From: Akkermansiaceae bacterium | GTDB taxonomy: Bacteria; Verrucomicrobiota; Verrucomicrobiia; Verrucomicrobiales; Akkermansiaceae | Assembly: GCA_021733795.1 (NCBI GenBank) | Contig: JAIPKB010000029.1 | Location: 1 to 36,446 of the forward strand | Reading direction: 5' to 3' | Length of the DNA: 36,446 nt | Part shown: piece by piece, positions 15,983 to 23,521 of the stretch | How positions within the stretch are numbered: the stretch's first letter is position 1 | Layout of the letters: each line of letters begins with the position of its first letter | The notes under the pieces: generated by a model | The model's input: only the letters and a program-made list of their open reading frames with translations | Database searches by the model: none | What the model was told of the DNA's origin: nothing | Made by a program: the position numbers and the translations under genes

Positions 15983-16014
15983 GGAGGGGTGGAGGGGTGG
16001 AGGGGTGGAGGGGT
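15983..16014. repeat. Four tandem copies of GGAGGGGT
   Basis: The 8-bp unit is repeated exactly at 15983, 15991, 15999 and 16007. It lies 15-46 bases upstream of the der start, so the der leader would be a C-rich run on the minus strand. Confidence 0.85.
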
Positions 16015-16031
16015 GCGGTTGAATTAAGGAA

Positions 16032-16059
16032 GGGCCACGGAGAGGAATCCCCGTGACCC
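16032..16059 (-). terminator. Hairpin terminator after rplQ
   Basis: On the minus strand GGGTCACGG and CCGTGGCCC pair over 9 positions (one U-G) with a 10-base loop. The tail TTCCTTAATTC is only moderately T-rich. It lies 29 bases past the rplQ stop. Confidence 0.55.
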
Positions 16060-16087
16060 GTTCCGAGATCGAAATGTGGTGCTCGCG

Positions 16088-16504
16088 CTACTCCGCAGCG
16101 GCGGGTTCGGCAACGGTTTCCGCTTCTTCTTCTTCTTCTTCGGCTGCGGCTGCGTCCACCCATTCAATGATCGCCATGGGGGCGGCATCGGAGGTGCGGG
16201 GACCGAGCTTGGTGATCCGGCAGTAACCGCCCTGCCGGGCGATGGCGGCGGGGGCCACTTCGGCGAAGAGTTTCTTGACGATTTCCTTTTGGTGGAGGAA
16301 GGCGATGGCGAGGCGGCGGGAGTGCAGGTCGTTGCGCTTGGCGAGCGTAACGAGCTTTTCCGCCACCGGGCGCAGGGCCTTGGCTTTGCCGAGGGTGGTT
16401 CTGATTCTCCCGTGGTCGATGAGGCTGCATGCCAGATTGGCAAGCAGCGCCCGGCGGTGGGAGGCGGTGCGTTTGAGTTTGGTGGTATTGCGGCGATGTC
16501 TCAT
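16088..16504 (-). CDS. rplQ: 50S ribosomal protein L17
   Basis: A 138-residue protein. The core matches L17 throughout: MRHRRNTTKLKRTASHRRAL, LANLACSLIDHGRIRTTLGK, AKALRPVAEKLVTLAKR, and GGYCRITKLGPRTSDAAPMA. It sits at the peptide-exit side of the large subunit. The C-terminal 20 residues are an acidic, Ala-rich tail (a run of seven Glu) beyond the usual core. It follows rpoA by 48 bases, the common rpoA-rplQ pairing. The leader has a weak GGAAG upstream of ATG, one of the few Shine-Dalgarno-like sequences in the window. Confidence 0.96.
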   Translation of the reverse strand: MRHRRNTTKLKRTASHRRALLANLACSLIDHGRIRTTLGKAKALRPVAEKLVTLAKRNDLHSRRLAIAFLHQKEIVKKLFAEVAPAAIARQGGYCRITKLGPRTSDAAPMAIIEWVDAAAAEEEEEEAETVAEPAAAE

Positions 16505-16552
16505 CGTGTGCTTCCGTTTCTAAATTGTTGAGTGGGGTGTGAGGCTGTGCGG

Positions 16553-17644
16553 TTATTCGTCTTCGTCGATGTTCTGAGCGATGAGATCGGCCAGGCCGAC
16601 CGGGGCTTCGTCTTCCGCGCCGAGGCGTGGGCCGCGGGTGGCGGCGGGCGAACCCGAAAGCAGCGACGGTTCGAAGGTCATGCCAAGGCCAAGGCCGAGT
16701 TCGACCAGTTTGTCCTTGATTTCGTTGAGCGACTTCTTGCCGAAGTTGCGGTATTTGAGCATCTCGGCCTCGGACTTCATGGCCAATTGGCCCACCGTGG
16801 TGATGTTGGCGTTGTTGAGGCAGTTGGCGGCACGCACCGAGAGTTCGATCTCGTTGACCGACATGTTGAGGAGCTTCTTGAGGGTGGCGTTCTCCTCGCT
16901 GGCATCCGGCGGGGCTTCTTCGAAACCGACCGCGTTTTCGTCATAGTTGACGAACACGTCGAGGTGGTGGCGGAGGATGGCGGAGGCTTGCAGCAGGGCG
17001 TCCTGCGGGGTGATGCGGCCGTCGGTCCAGATGTCGAGCGTGAGCTTGTCGTAGTCGGTCATCTGGCCGACCCGGGTGGTGTCCACCGAGTATTTGACGC
17101 GGGTGACCGGCGAGTAGATCGAATCGATGGCGATGACGCCGATCGGTTGGTCCTTGCGCTTGTTTTCGTCGCCAATGGCGAAGCCGCGACCTACGCGGAC
17201 TTCGAACTCGCAGTCGAATTTGACCTTTTTGTCGAGGACGCAGATGATCTGGTCCTTGTTGACGACTTCGTAGATGTGGTCCTCCTGGATGTCCCCGGCG
17301 GTGATGACGCCTTCCCTTTCTGCCTTGATGGTAAGGATGCGGGGTTCCTTGTCATTGTGGCGGAATTTGACCTTTTTGAGGTTGAGGACGACGTCGGTGA
17401 CGTCCTCGACGATACCTGGCAGGCTGGAGAACTCGTGCTGGGCACCGGCGATGCGCACCGAGGTGATGGACGCGCCTTCGAGGGACGAGAGCAGCACACG
17501 GCGCAATGAGTTGCCGATGGTGTGGCCGTAGCCCCGTTCGAATGGTTCGGCGATGAACTGGGCGTAGGTATCGGTGGCGGTTTCCTCGTTACGGACGAGG
17601 CGGTTTGGAAGCTCGAAACGAGCAAGTGTGACAGGTGTGGACAT
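16553..17644 (-). CDS. rpoA: RNA polymerase alpha subunit
   Basis: A 363-residue protein. The N-terminal domain (assembly of core polymerase) shows YAQFIAEPFERGYGHTIGNS, LRRVLLSSLEGASITSVRI and GIVEDVTDVVLNLKKV. The C-terminal domain (about 265-325), which contacts activators and UP elements, shows SVRAANCLNNANITTVGQLA and YRNFGKKSLNEIKDKLVELG. The 20-residue acidic tail (LADLIAQNIDEDE) is an extension. Only rplQ follows; rpsM, rpsK and rpsD, normally just upstream, are absent. A separate promoter (17746-17775) and a leader stem (17654-17676) lie upstream. Confidence 0.97.
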   Translation of the reverse strand: MSTPVTLARFELPNRLVRNEETATDTYAQFIAEPFERGYGHTIGNSLRRVLLSSLEGASITSVRIAGAQHEFSSLPGIVEDVTDVVLNLKKVKFRHNDKEPRILTIKAEREGVITAGDIQEDHIYEVVNKDQIICVLDKKVKFDCEFEVRVGRGFAIGDENKRKDQPIGVIAIDSIYSPVTRVKYSVDTTRVGQMTDYDKLTLDIWTDGRITPQDALLQASAILRHHLDVFVNYDENAVGFEEAPPDASEENATLKKLLNMSVNEIELSVRAANCLNNANITTVGQLAMKSEAEMLKYRNFGKKSLNEIKDKLVELGLGLGMTFEPSLLSGSPAATRGPRLGAEDEAPVGLADLIAQNIDEDE

Positions 17645-17653
17645 GGTAGTGGG

Positions 17654-17676
17654 GTTGGACCGGGTTACCCTCCAAC
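17654..17676 (-). promoter_or_regulatory. Stem-loop in the rpoA leader
   Basis: GTTGGA and TCCAAC enclose a centre containing the palindrome GGGTAACCC, ten bases before the rpoA start. It could affect translation start. No protein-binding site is recognisable. Confidence 0.35.
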
Positions 17677-17745
17677 GAGCGGGCCGCCCGGTTAGGGGAG
17701 GCCTGGAGGACCGACGGTTTGCTGATGATGGCTCGCGGGGCGGGG

Positions 17746-17775
17746 ACTAAAGGACGGTTTCATGGCATTTGCCAA
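17746..17775 (-). promoter_or_regulatory. rpoA-rplQ promoter
   Basis: TTGGCA (17775-17770), 18-bp spacer, TTTAGT (17751-17746). The transcript would start near 17739, leaving a leader of about 95 bases. Confidence 0.5.
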
Positions 17776-17836
17776 GCTTTTTTTCAGGAAAAAATGGCGA
17801 GACCGGCATTTTCTGGTGAAAAATCGAAGAAATTGC

Positions 17837-17865
17837 TTGATAGGTTGAAAAGAATCCGCTTTATT
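17837..17865 (+). promoter_or_regulatory. Promoter of the AP2-like gene
   Basis: TTGATA (17837-17842), 17-bp spacer, TTTATT (17860-17865). This is the best sigma70-type match in the window. The transcript would start near 17872, so the in-frame ATG at 17868 cannot be the start and ATG 17919 is used. Confidence 0.6.
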
Positions 17866-17918
17866 CCATGTCGGGAGGGCCAGTTGCCCCCCCCGTTAAA
17901 CCTATACCAAAATACAAT

Positions 17919-18179
17919 ATGAAATCGAAAAAGAACCTCACTCGATTCACCTACGAAACGGCAGCATTCCAAGGTTGGCGTCTTTCGATCAGCCGTGCGG
18001 GCACCGCCTTCACCAAGTATTTCTCCGACAAACAGTACGGTGGAGAGAAGAAGTCACTGGCTGCGGCCGAGGCCGCCTTGGAGGAGATCAAGTCCGTGGT
18101 GGAAGGATCCAAGCGCGTGGATGGCAAGTTGAGTGCCACCACGGTCCGCAAGGCGACCAAAATTCTGGCCAAGGGCTGA
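17919..18179 (+). CDS. Small basic protein with AP2-like DNA-binding fold
   Basis: An 86-residue protein, rich in Lys. The centre reads FQGWRLSISRAGTAFTKYFS, then DKQYGGEKKSLAAAEAALEE. This order (G-W-R strand, R-x-G turn, second strand ending K-x-F, then YGG and an Ala-rich helix) is the three-strand-plus-helix pattern of AP2/arm-type DNA-binding domains found in bacterial integrases and stand-alone small proteins. It has a strong own promoter and its leader is about 47 bases. It is convergent with trpB and divergent from rpoA. A role in DNA binding is inferred from fold pattern only; regulator, nucleoid protein or phage-derived relic are all possible. Confidence 0.5.
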   Translation: MKSKKNLTRFTYETAAFQGWRLSISRAGTAFTKYFSDKQYGGEKKSLAAAEAALEEIKSVVEGSKRVDGKLSATTVRKATKILAKG

Positions 18180-18216
18180 GCGGCAGTTGGTTTTGTCCTC
18201 TCGGGGAGGGCATCGT

Positions 18217-19416
18217 TTAGTCGAGCAGGTATTTCGATGCCTGCTCGACGTCTTTGTCTCCACGACCGGACAGGTTGGCGATGATCAGCTGGTGCGGGTT
18301 CATTGAAGGGGCGATTTTGATTACCCCGGCGAGGGCGTGCGCGCTTTCCAAGGCGGGGATGATGCCTTCGGTGTGGGCCAGTTGCTTGAAGGCGGCGAGA
18401 GCCTCGGTATCGGTGGCGTAGTCGTATTGGACGCGTCCGGATTCCTGGAGGTAGGCATGTTCGGGCCCCACGGCGGCGTAGTCGAGGCCGGCGGAAACCG
18501 AGTGGGTGAGTTCGATCTGGCCGTCGGCGTTGGCGAGCAGCCAGGTTTTGGTCCCTTGGAGGACGCCCAGCTTGCCACCTTGAAACCGGGCCGCATGGCG
18601 TTCGGGGATGATCCCGTCGCCGCCGGCCTCGATACCCAGCATTCTGACGGATTCATCTTGCAGAAACGGATGGAACAGGCCGATCGCGTTGGAGCCGCCG
18701 CCGACACAGGCGATCAGCAGATCCGGGAGGCGTCCTTCCTTTTCCAGAATCTGGCGACGGGCCTCGATGCCGATGACCCGGTGGAAATCACGGACAATCA
18801 TCGGGAAGGGGTGGGAGCCGAGAGCGGAGCCGAGGATGTAGTGGGTGTGCTCGACGCTCGCCACCCAATCGCGCATCGCCTCGTTGACCGCCTCCTTGAG
18901 GGTGGCCTGGCCGGCGGTTACGGAGCGGACTTCCGCACCCATCAGGCGCATTCTGGCGACGTTGAGCGCCTGCCGGTCCATATCGACCTGCCCCATGTAA
19001 ACGACGCACTCCATGCCGAAGCGGGCGCACACGGTGGCGGTGGCGACGCCGTGTTGACCGGCTCCGGTTTCGGCAATGATCCGGGTTTTACCAAGCCGTT
19101 TGGCCAGCAGGATCTGGCCGATGGCGTTGTTGATCTTGTGGGCACCGGTGTGCAGCAGGTCCTCGCGTTTCAGATAGATCCGGGCACCGCCCAGGGTCTT
19201 GGTCCAGCGTTCGGCAAAATAGAGCGGGGTCGGGCGGCCTGCGTAGTCGGCCAGCAGTCCGTCGAGTTCGGCGTGGAATGCGGGATCGGCCTTGGCTTGT
19301 TCATAGGCTGTGGCCAACTCCTGGAGCGGGGCCATCAGGGTTTCCGGCACGAACATGCCGCCGAAGCGGCCGAAGTGGCCGTGGGCGTCGGGGAGTGAGG
19401 ATGAGGTGGGAGCCAT
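18217..19416 (-). CDS. trpB: Tryptophan synthase beta subunit
   Basis: A 399-residue PLP enzyme that condenses indole with serine to tryptophan. Motifs: [48 protein letters not shown] with PLP Lys94, [15 protein letters not shown], and [15 protein letters not shown] (phosphate loop). The sequence belongs to the TrpB1 type that pairs with TrpA. No trpA is adjacent, so tryptophan genes are split or trpA is elsewhere. ATG 19416 is selected: the in-frame ATG at 19428 overlaps the promoter -10, while 19416 sits ten bases past it. Confidence 0.95.
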   Translation of the reverse strand: MAPTSSSLPDAHGHFGRFGGMFVPETLMAPLQELATAYEQAKADPAFHAELDGLLADYAGRPTPLYFAERWTKTLGGARIYLKREDLLHTGAHKINNAIGQILLAKRLGKTRIIAETGAGQHGVATATVCARFGMECVVYMGQVDMDRQALNVARMRLMGAEVRSVTAGQATLKEAVNEAMRDWVASVEHTHYILGSALGSHPFPMIVRDFHRVIGIEARRQILEKEGRLPDLLIACVGGGSNAIGLFHPFLQDESVRMLGIEAGGDGIIPERHAARFQGGKLGVLQGTKTWLLANADGQIELTHSVSAGLDYAAVGPEHAYLQESGRVQYDYATDTEALAAFKQLAHTEGIIPALESAHALAGVIKIAPSMNPHQLIIANLSGRGDKDVEQASKYLLD

Positions 19417-19426
19417 GCGCGGCGGC

Positions 19427-19455
19427 ATTGTTCAGCGGATCCCGCCGTTTGGCAA
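19427..19455 (-). promoter_or_regulatory. trpB promoter, near-leaderless
   Basis: TTGCCA (19455-19450), 17-bp spacer, AACAAT (19432-19427), then ten bases to ATG 19416. The expected transcript start is only two to four bases before the codon. Confidence 0.6.
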
Positions 19456-19500
19456 GGGGAGAAACGACATCCGTGGCCACCTGGGGGAGGGCCCCGTGGG

Positions 19501-19518
19501 CGCGTTCGTCAGAACGCG
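19501..19518. repeat. GCG-type hairpin repeat, copy 3
   Basis: Perfect stem CGCGTTC/GAACGCG with loop GTCA. It is nearly identical to the copy at 19610-19627, including the flanking G-runs. Confidence 0.7.
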
Positions 19519-19565
19519 GGGCGGGTGGGGAAGGGCTGGAGGGAGGAGGCGGGACGTTCCCCCGG

Positions 19566-19583
19566 CGCGCTGTGACCAGCGCG
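19566..19583. repeat. GCG-type hairpin repeat, copy 4
   Basis: Perfect stem CGCGCTG/CAGCGCG with loop TGAC. Compared with copies 2 and 3 the stem carries paired changes. Confidence 0.65.
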
Positions 19584-19597
19584 GCCACAGCGAGGAA

Positions 19598-19636
19598 GAT
19601 CCACGTAGGCGCGTTCGTCAGAACGCGGGGTGGATC
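19598..19636 (-). terminator. Extended hairpin at the pit stop codon (GCG-type copy 5)
   Basis: Outer arms GATCCAC/GTGGATC (19598-19604, 19630-19636) flank the perfect hairpin CGCGTTC-GTCA-GAACGCG (19610-19627). The outer arm reaches into the pit stop codon (19635-19637). There is no T-tract, so it may act as an mRNA 3' protector or attenuator more than as a classic terminator. Confidence 0.45.
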
Positions 19637-21065
19637 AACCGCCGAAGAACATCTTGAGGATGTAATAGAACACGACGGCCAGCAGGGCGCCGGCCGGAAT
19701 CGTAATGATCCAGGACAGGACGATGTCCCGGATCACCCTGAGGTTGAGGAACTGGACACCCCGGGCCAGGCCGACGCCAAGGACGGCGCCGACGAGGGTG
19801 TGGGTGGTGGAAATGGGGAAGCCGAGGCGGCTGGCGAGGACGATGGTGGTGGCCGCTCCGATGTTGGCCGCGAAACCACGCGAGGGTGTGAGCTGGGTGA
19901 TTTTCGTGCCGATGGTTTCCATCACCTTGTAACCCCAGGTGGCGAGACCGATGACAATCCCGACAGCACCCATGGCGAGCACCCAGACAGGCACCCCGGC
20001 CTTGGCGGTGACGACACCCTCCCGGGTGATCGAGATGACTGCGGCCAGGGGGCCGACGGCGTTGGCGACATCGTTGGCACCGTGGGCGAAGGCGAGGAAA
20101 CAGGCGCTGATGATCATCAGTTTGGTGAACACCTTTTCGACCATTTCGAACTCGAACTCCCGGCGGTGTTCCCAGCGTTTGGAGGGCAGCTCGGAACCGG
20201 CGGCCAGGGCGGGGCGCAATTCCTGTTTGGGATTGAGTTCTTCGCGGAATTCCTTGCGGACAAACGGGATGCCAGCCTCAAGATCGTCATCCACTTCGAT
20301 CTTGCGCCGGACCCGCTCCGCCTCATGCATGATGCGGAGCCTGCTGACCCATTTCAAGGAAAGCAGGGCGAACGCGAGGCCGATCGCAGCGGAAACCAAG
20401 AGGGCATTGCCGAGGGAAAGATCAAGGTTGAGGTTTTTCAATCCTTTCCAGACCATGACCAGACAGAGGATGAAGCCGACGAACCAGACGATGAAGGGAA
20501 CAAACTTGTAGGTTTGTCGGAGAGGATATTTGTTGTGGATGATGGTTCTCTGGATGATTTTGACGAGCACGAACGCGATAACCCCGCCGATCAGCGGGGA
20601 AGTGACCCAGGAGGCGACGATGCTCCCGATTTTACCCCATTTGATGGCTTCCGCACCACCGATGACCACGCCGATGCCGATCACGGCTCCGACGATGGAG
20701 TGAGTGGTGGAGACCGGCCAGCCAAAGTAGGTGGCGACCTGGAGCCAGACGGCTGCGGCAAGCAGCGCGGCGATGAACCCGAGGACCAGCGGACCCGCCT
20801 CGAATTGATGGGGGTCGAACATGCCGTTGCGCACGGTTTCCGATACATGGGAACCGACGAGAACAGCACCCAGGAACTCCATGACAGCGGCGATGATGAC
20901 GGCTTGTTTGATGGTGATGCCCTTGGAACCGACGGAGGTGCCCATGGCGTTGGCGACATCGTTGGCACCGATGCTCCAGGCCATGTAAAAACCGACCAGC
21001 AGGCCGAGGATCAGCAGGATTTGCCCGTATGGCAGGGCCGTTTCAAAAATGAATGCAACAAGCAT
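19635..21065 (-). CDS. pit: Pit-family inorganic phosphate permease
   Basis: A 476-residue membrane protein of the PiT family (PF01384 type), which imports metal-phosphate or sodium/proton-coupled phosphate at low affinity. Two inverted halves each carry the family signature: SIGANDVANAMGTSVGSK near residue 32 and AHGANDVANAVGPLAAVISI near 330, plus GWPVSTTHSIVGAVIGIG and GFPISTTHTLVGAVLGVG. A charged cytoplasmic loop (about 260-315) joins the halves. It lies 27 bases after the DUF47 gene, the usual accessory pair. The pst operon is immediately upstream on the same strand. No Shine-Dalgarno sequence precedes the ATG. Confidence 0.95.
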   Translation of the reverse strand: MLVAFIFETALPYGQILLILGLLVGFYMAWSIGANDVANAMGTSVGSKGITIKQAVIIAAVMEFLGAVLVGSHVSETVRNGMFDPHQFEAGPLVLGFIAALLAAAVWLQVATYFGWPVSTTHSIVGAVIGIGVVIGGAEAIKWGKIGSIVASWVTSPLIGGVIAFVLVKIIQRTIIHNKYPLRQTYKFVPFIVWFVGFILCLVMVWKGLKNLNLDLSLGNALLVSAAIGLAFALLSLKWVSRLRIMHEAERVRRKIEVDDDLEAGIPFVRKEFREELNPKQELRPALAAGSELPSKRWEHRREFEFEMVEKVFTKLMIISACFLAFAHGANDVANAVGPLAAVISITREGVVTAKAGVPVWVLAMGAVGIVIGLATWGYKVMETIGTKITQLTPSRGFAANIGAATTIVLASRLGFPISTTHTLVGAVLGVGLARGVQFLNLRVIRDIVLSWIITIPAGALLAVVFYYILKMFFGG

Positions 21066-21092
21066 CGGGGTTGATGGGGGTGGCTGGCGGAA

Positions 21093-21776
21093 TTATCTGG
21101 ATGATTTGATCTGGAGCGTCATGCGGAGGCCGTTGCTGGTGCGATTCGCGGCTTTGGACAGTTCGCTCAAATGGCCGATGATCTGGATCCAAAGAACCGC
21201 CTCGACCGGCGGAATCGCATCGCCGGCGGCGAGCAGCTTGCGGGTCAGTTCGAACTGGCGGGGTTTGACCGCGTCCTCGCGTTCGGCCAGTTCGGTGATC
21301 AGGCGGGAGACGGTGACGGCGTCGCGGCCGCTGAAGGAGGACTCGACGAGGATATCGAGTTTGGACATGACCCCGGCTGCCAATTCGCAGTTTTTGAGGA
21401 CCATGGCGAGGTAGGCGTTGACCTCGGCCATCAAGCCCGCGGGAAGACTCATGTCCCGGTAGCTGAGGGTGGCGGCGATATCCTCGGCCCGGTCGGCCAT
21501 GGAATCCTGGTGCTCGAGGATATTGAAGAGTTCCCCTTTACTCAGTGGCATCATGACCTTGCCCGTGAGCATTTCATGGAGGCGATTGCGGATCTTGTCG
21601 GCCTCGGATGCCAGGGCGGATATGTGCCGGGCTGTTTGCGCGAGTTGATCCTGGTGATTGGCGGTGAGATGTTTGAAGGCGTCTTCGAGCAGACGGACGC
21701 AATGGTGGACTTTTTCCCCGTGGGATTCGAGGGCACCGAAGGGGGATTCGCCGAACAGGTTGGTTAGGATGGCCAT
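21093..21776 (-). CDS. DUF47 PhoU-like partner of Pit (TIGR00153 family)
   Basis: A 227-residue all-helical protein: FGESPFGALESHGEKVHHCV, then EADKIRNRLHEMLTGKVMMP, then ILEHQDSMADRAEDIAATLS. The HQDxxADxAE motif is typical of DUF47/PhoU-like proteins, which bind metal ions and adjust the activity of the neighbouring Pit transporter. It is first in a two-gene operon with pit. The 184 bases back to pstB2 contain an 8-bp-stem hairpin and no gene. Function by context and family is fairly safe. Confidence 0.85.
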   Translation of the reverse strand: MAILTNLFGESPFGALESHGEKVHHCVRLLEDAFKHLTANHQDQLAQTARHISALASEADKIRNRLHEMLTGKVMMPLSKGELFNILEHQDSMADRAEDIAATLSYRDMSLPAGLMAEVNAYLAMVLKNCELAAGVMSKLDILVESSFSGRDAVTVSRLITELAEREDAVKPRQFELTRKLLAAGDAIPPVEAVLWIQIIGHLSELSKAANRTSNGLRMTLQIKSSR

Positions 21777-21835
21777 GGAAGTGAACTGTGGGATTGTTGT
21801 GTGGGCGATTCAGTGGAGGGTTGCGGGAGGAGGCT

Positions 21836-21857
21836 GGTGCGGCTTGCAGGCCGCACC
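21836..21857. repeat. Hairpin between pstB2 and the DUF47 gene
   Basis: Perfect 8-bp stem GGTGCGGC/GCCGCACC with loop TTGCAG. No T-tract follows on either strand. It may end or stabilise the pst transcript. Confidence 0.5.
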
Positions 21858-21960
21858 GTCAAGTCCGCATTGGTTGGGGGTGAGGTCGCAGACCTGCCGC
21901 ACCTGGTAGGGCATGGTGGTCTCGCCACAGCGGACCGAGGCCGGGTCCGACCTTGGGCCC

Positions 21961-22737
21961 TTAACCGTAGCGCCCTTCGATATATTCAGCGGTCTTCGGA
22001 TTTTTTGGGCTCACGAACATCTCCGCAGTGCGGGCGTGTTCGATGAATTCGCCCATCAGCATGAAGATGCACTCGTCGCTCGTGCGCCGGGCCTGGGCCA
22101 TGTTGTGGGTGACGATGACAATCGTGTAGCGGCCCTTGAGTTCAAACATCAACTCTTCGATCGCGCGGGTGCCTTCGACATCGAGCGCTGAGCACGGTTC
22201 GTCCATCAGGATGATCTCCGGCTTGAGCGGGAGCAGGCGGGCGATACAGAGCTTTTGCTGTTGCTCCAACTGCAGGCCGGTGGCGCGTTGGTCCAGGCGG
22301 TCTTTGAGGTCCTTCCAGAGCCCCACTTCGGTGAGCGCCTTTTCGACGGCTTCGTCAAGCGCGCTGCGGGTCAGTTGGCTGCGCTCGTGGTGAATCCGGA
22401 TACCGAAGACCACGTTTTCATAGATCGAGATGGGCAGCGGATTTGGCCGCTGGAACACCATGCCGACCGACTTGCGCAATTCCACGAGCGAAACGTCCGG
22501 ATCGTAGATGTTCTTGCCGAGCAGCTTGATCTCGCCCTTGGTGGTGACATAGCCGTAGCGCTCGTTGACGCGGTTGAAGCAGCGCAGCAGCGTGGTCTTG
22601 CCGCAGCCCGAGGGGCCGATCAGCGAGGTGATGAGCCCGTGTTTGATATCGACGGTGATGTTGCTCAGCGCCTGGAACTTGGCATACCAGAGGTTCAGGT
22701 CGCGGGTGGTGATACTGATTGCCGGGGCGTCGCTCAT
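21961..22737 (-). CDS. Phosphate ABC transporter ATPase, second copy, degenerate signature motif
   Basis: A 258-residue PstB-type ATPase that would power phosphate import with PstC/PstA. Intact are Walker A GPSGCGKT (41-48), the Q-loop MVFQRPNP with Q96, Walker B ILMDEPCSALD (D179, E180) and the H-loop VTHNM (H211). The ABC signature LSGGQ is replaced by L-Q-L-E-Q (155-159), although the flanking GL and QQQKLCIAR are kept. Such a subunit should not form an active homodimer because signature residues complete the partner's site. The adjacent PstB1 has the opposite defects. ATG 22737 is used; a TTG two codons upstream is possible. Fifteen bases separate it from pstB1. Confidence 0.92.
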   Translation of the reverse strand: MSDAPAISITTRDLNLWYAKFQALSNITVDIKHGLITSLIGPSGCGKTTLLRCFNRVNERYGYVTTKGEIKLLGKNIYDPDVSLVELRKSVGMVFQRPNPLPISIYENVVFGIRIHHERSQLTRSALDEAVEKALTEVGLWKDLKDRLDQRATGLQLEQQQKLCIARLLPLKPEIILMDEPCSALDVEGTRAIEELMFELKGRYTIVIVTHNMAQARRTSDECIFMLMGEFIEHARTAEMFVSPKNPKTAEYIEGRYG

Positions 22738-22752
22738 TTCCAATTGTGTTTC

Positions 22753-23514
22753 TCAGCCGAAGATTCCCAGTACGTAGTCGGCCGTTCGCTGGTCCTTCGG
22801 GTGCTCGCCGAAGATGACGTCGTTGGTGTCGAGTTCGATGATGTCGCCGTTCCACAGGAACATCGTGCGGTCGGCCAGTCGACGCGCCTGTTGGGTCAGG
22901 TTGGTGACGAGGATGATCGTCATTTCTTTGCGCAACTCCTTGAGCACGTCCTCGATGCGCATCGTGGTCACCGGGTCGATGGCGATCGAGAATTCGTCGA
23001 GGCAGAGGATTTCCGGTTGGTGCGAGAGGGCGCGGGCGATCGTCAGGCGTTGTTGCTGGCCACCGGAAAGCTTGGTACCCAGCGAGTCGAGCCGGTCCTT
23101 CACTTCGTCCCAGAGTGCGGCTTGCCGGAGACATTTCTCAACCAAGCCGTCCAAGTCGCTCCTGCTCTTCATGCCGGCACAGCGCGGGGCGAAGGCGACG
23201 TTGTCGTAGATCGATAGCGGCAGGCCGACTGGCAGCGGCGCGACCATCCCGATCTTGCGGCGCAGTTCATAGACGTTCTTCACCTTTTGCACGTTTTCCC
23301 CGTCCACTTCCACCGTCCCGGAAACCGTGGCGGCGGGGTTGAATTCGATGGTGCGGTTGATGCAACGCAGGAGGGAGGTCTTGCCGGACTGGGCCGGGCC
23401 GATGATGCCGAAGATCTCGTGCTCCCGGATGGCGAACGAAATGCCGTGAATAACCTCCCGCACGCCGTAGCTGAGACGGAGATCCTGGATTTCGATTTTC
23501 GGTTGGGAGCTCAT
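22753..23514 (-). CDS. pstB: Phosphate ABC transporter ATPase, first copy, Q-loop and H-loop altered
   Basis: A 253-residue PstB-type ATPase. Walker A GPAQSGKT (39-46), signature LSGGQQQR (149-156) and Walker B ILCLDE (D173, E174) are intact. The Q-loop reads MVAPLPVG, so the usual Gln is Pro93. The switch His is Asn205 (LVTNLTQQ). The D-loop reads FSIAID in place of CSALD. These losses would weaken hydrolysis at the site built on this subunit's Walker motifs. Its good LSGGQ can complete the site of the second PstB. It lies seven bases after pstA and 15 before the second copy, so the two should be made together. Heterodimer formation is inferred. Confidence 0.92.
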   Translation of the reverse strand: MSSQPKIEIQDLRLSYGVREVIHGISFAIREHEIFGIIGPAQSGKTSLLRCINRTIEFNPAATVSGTVEVDGENVQKVKNVYELRRKIGMVAPLPVGLPLSIYDNVAFAPRCAGMKSRSDLDGLVEKCLRQAALWDEVKDRLDSLGTKLSGGQQQRLTIARALSHQPEILCLDEFSIAIDPVTTMRIEDVLKELRKEMTIILVTNLTQQARRLADRTMFLWNGDIIELDTNDVIFGEHPKDQRTADYVLGIFG

Positions 23515-23521
23515 GTTCAGT

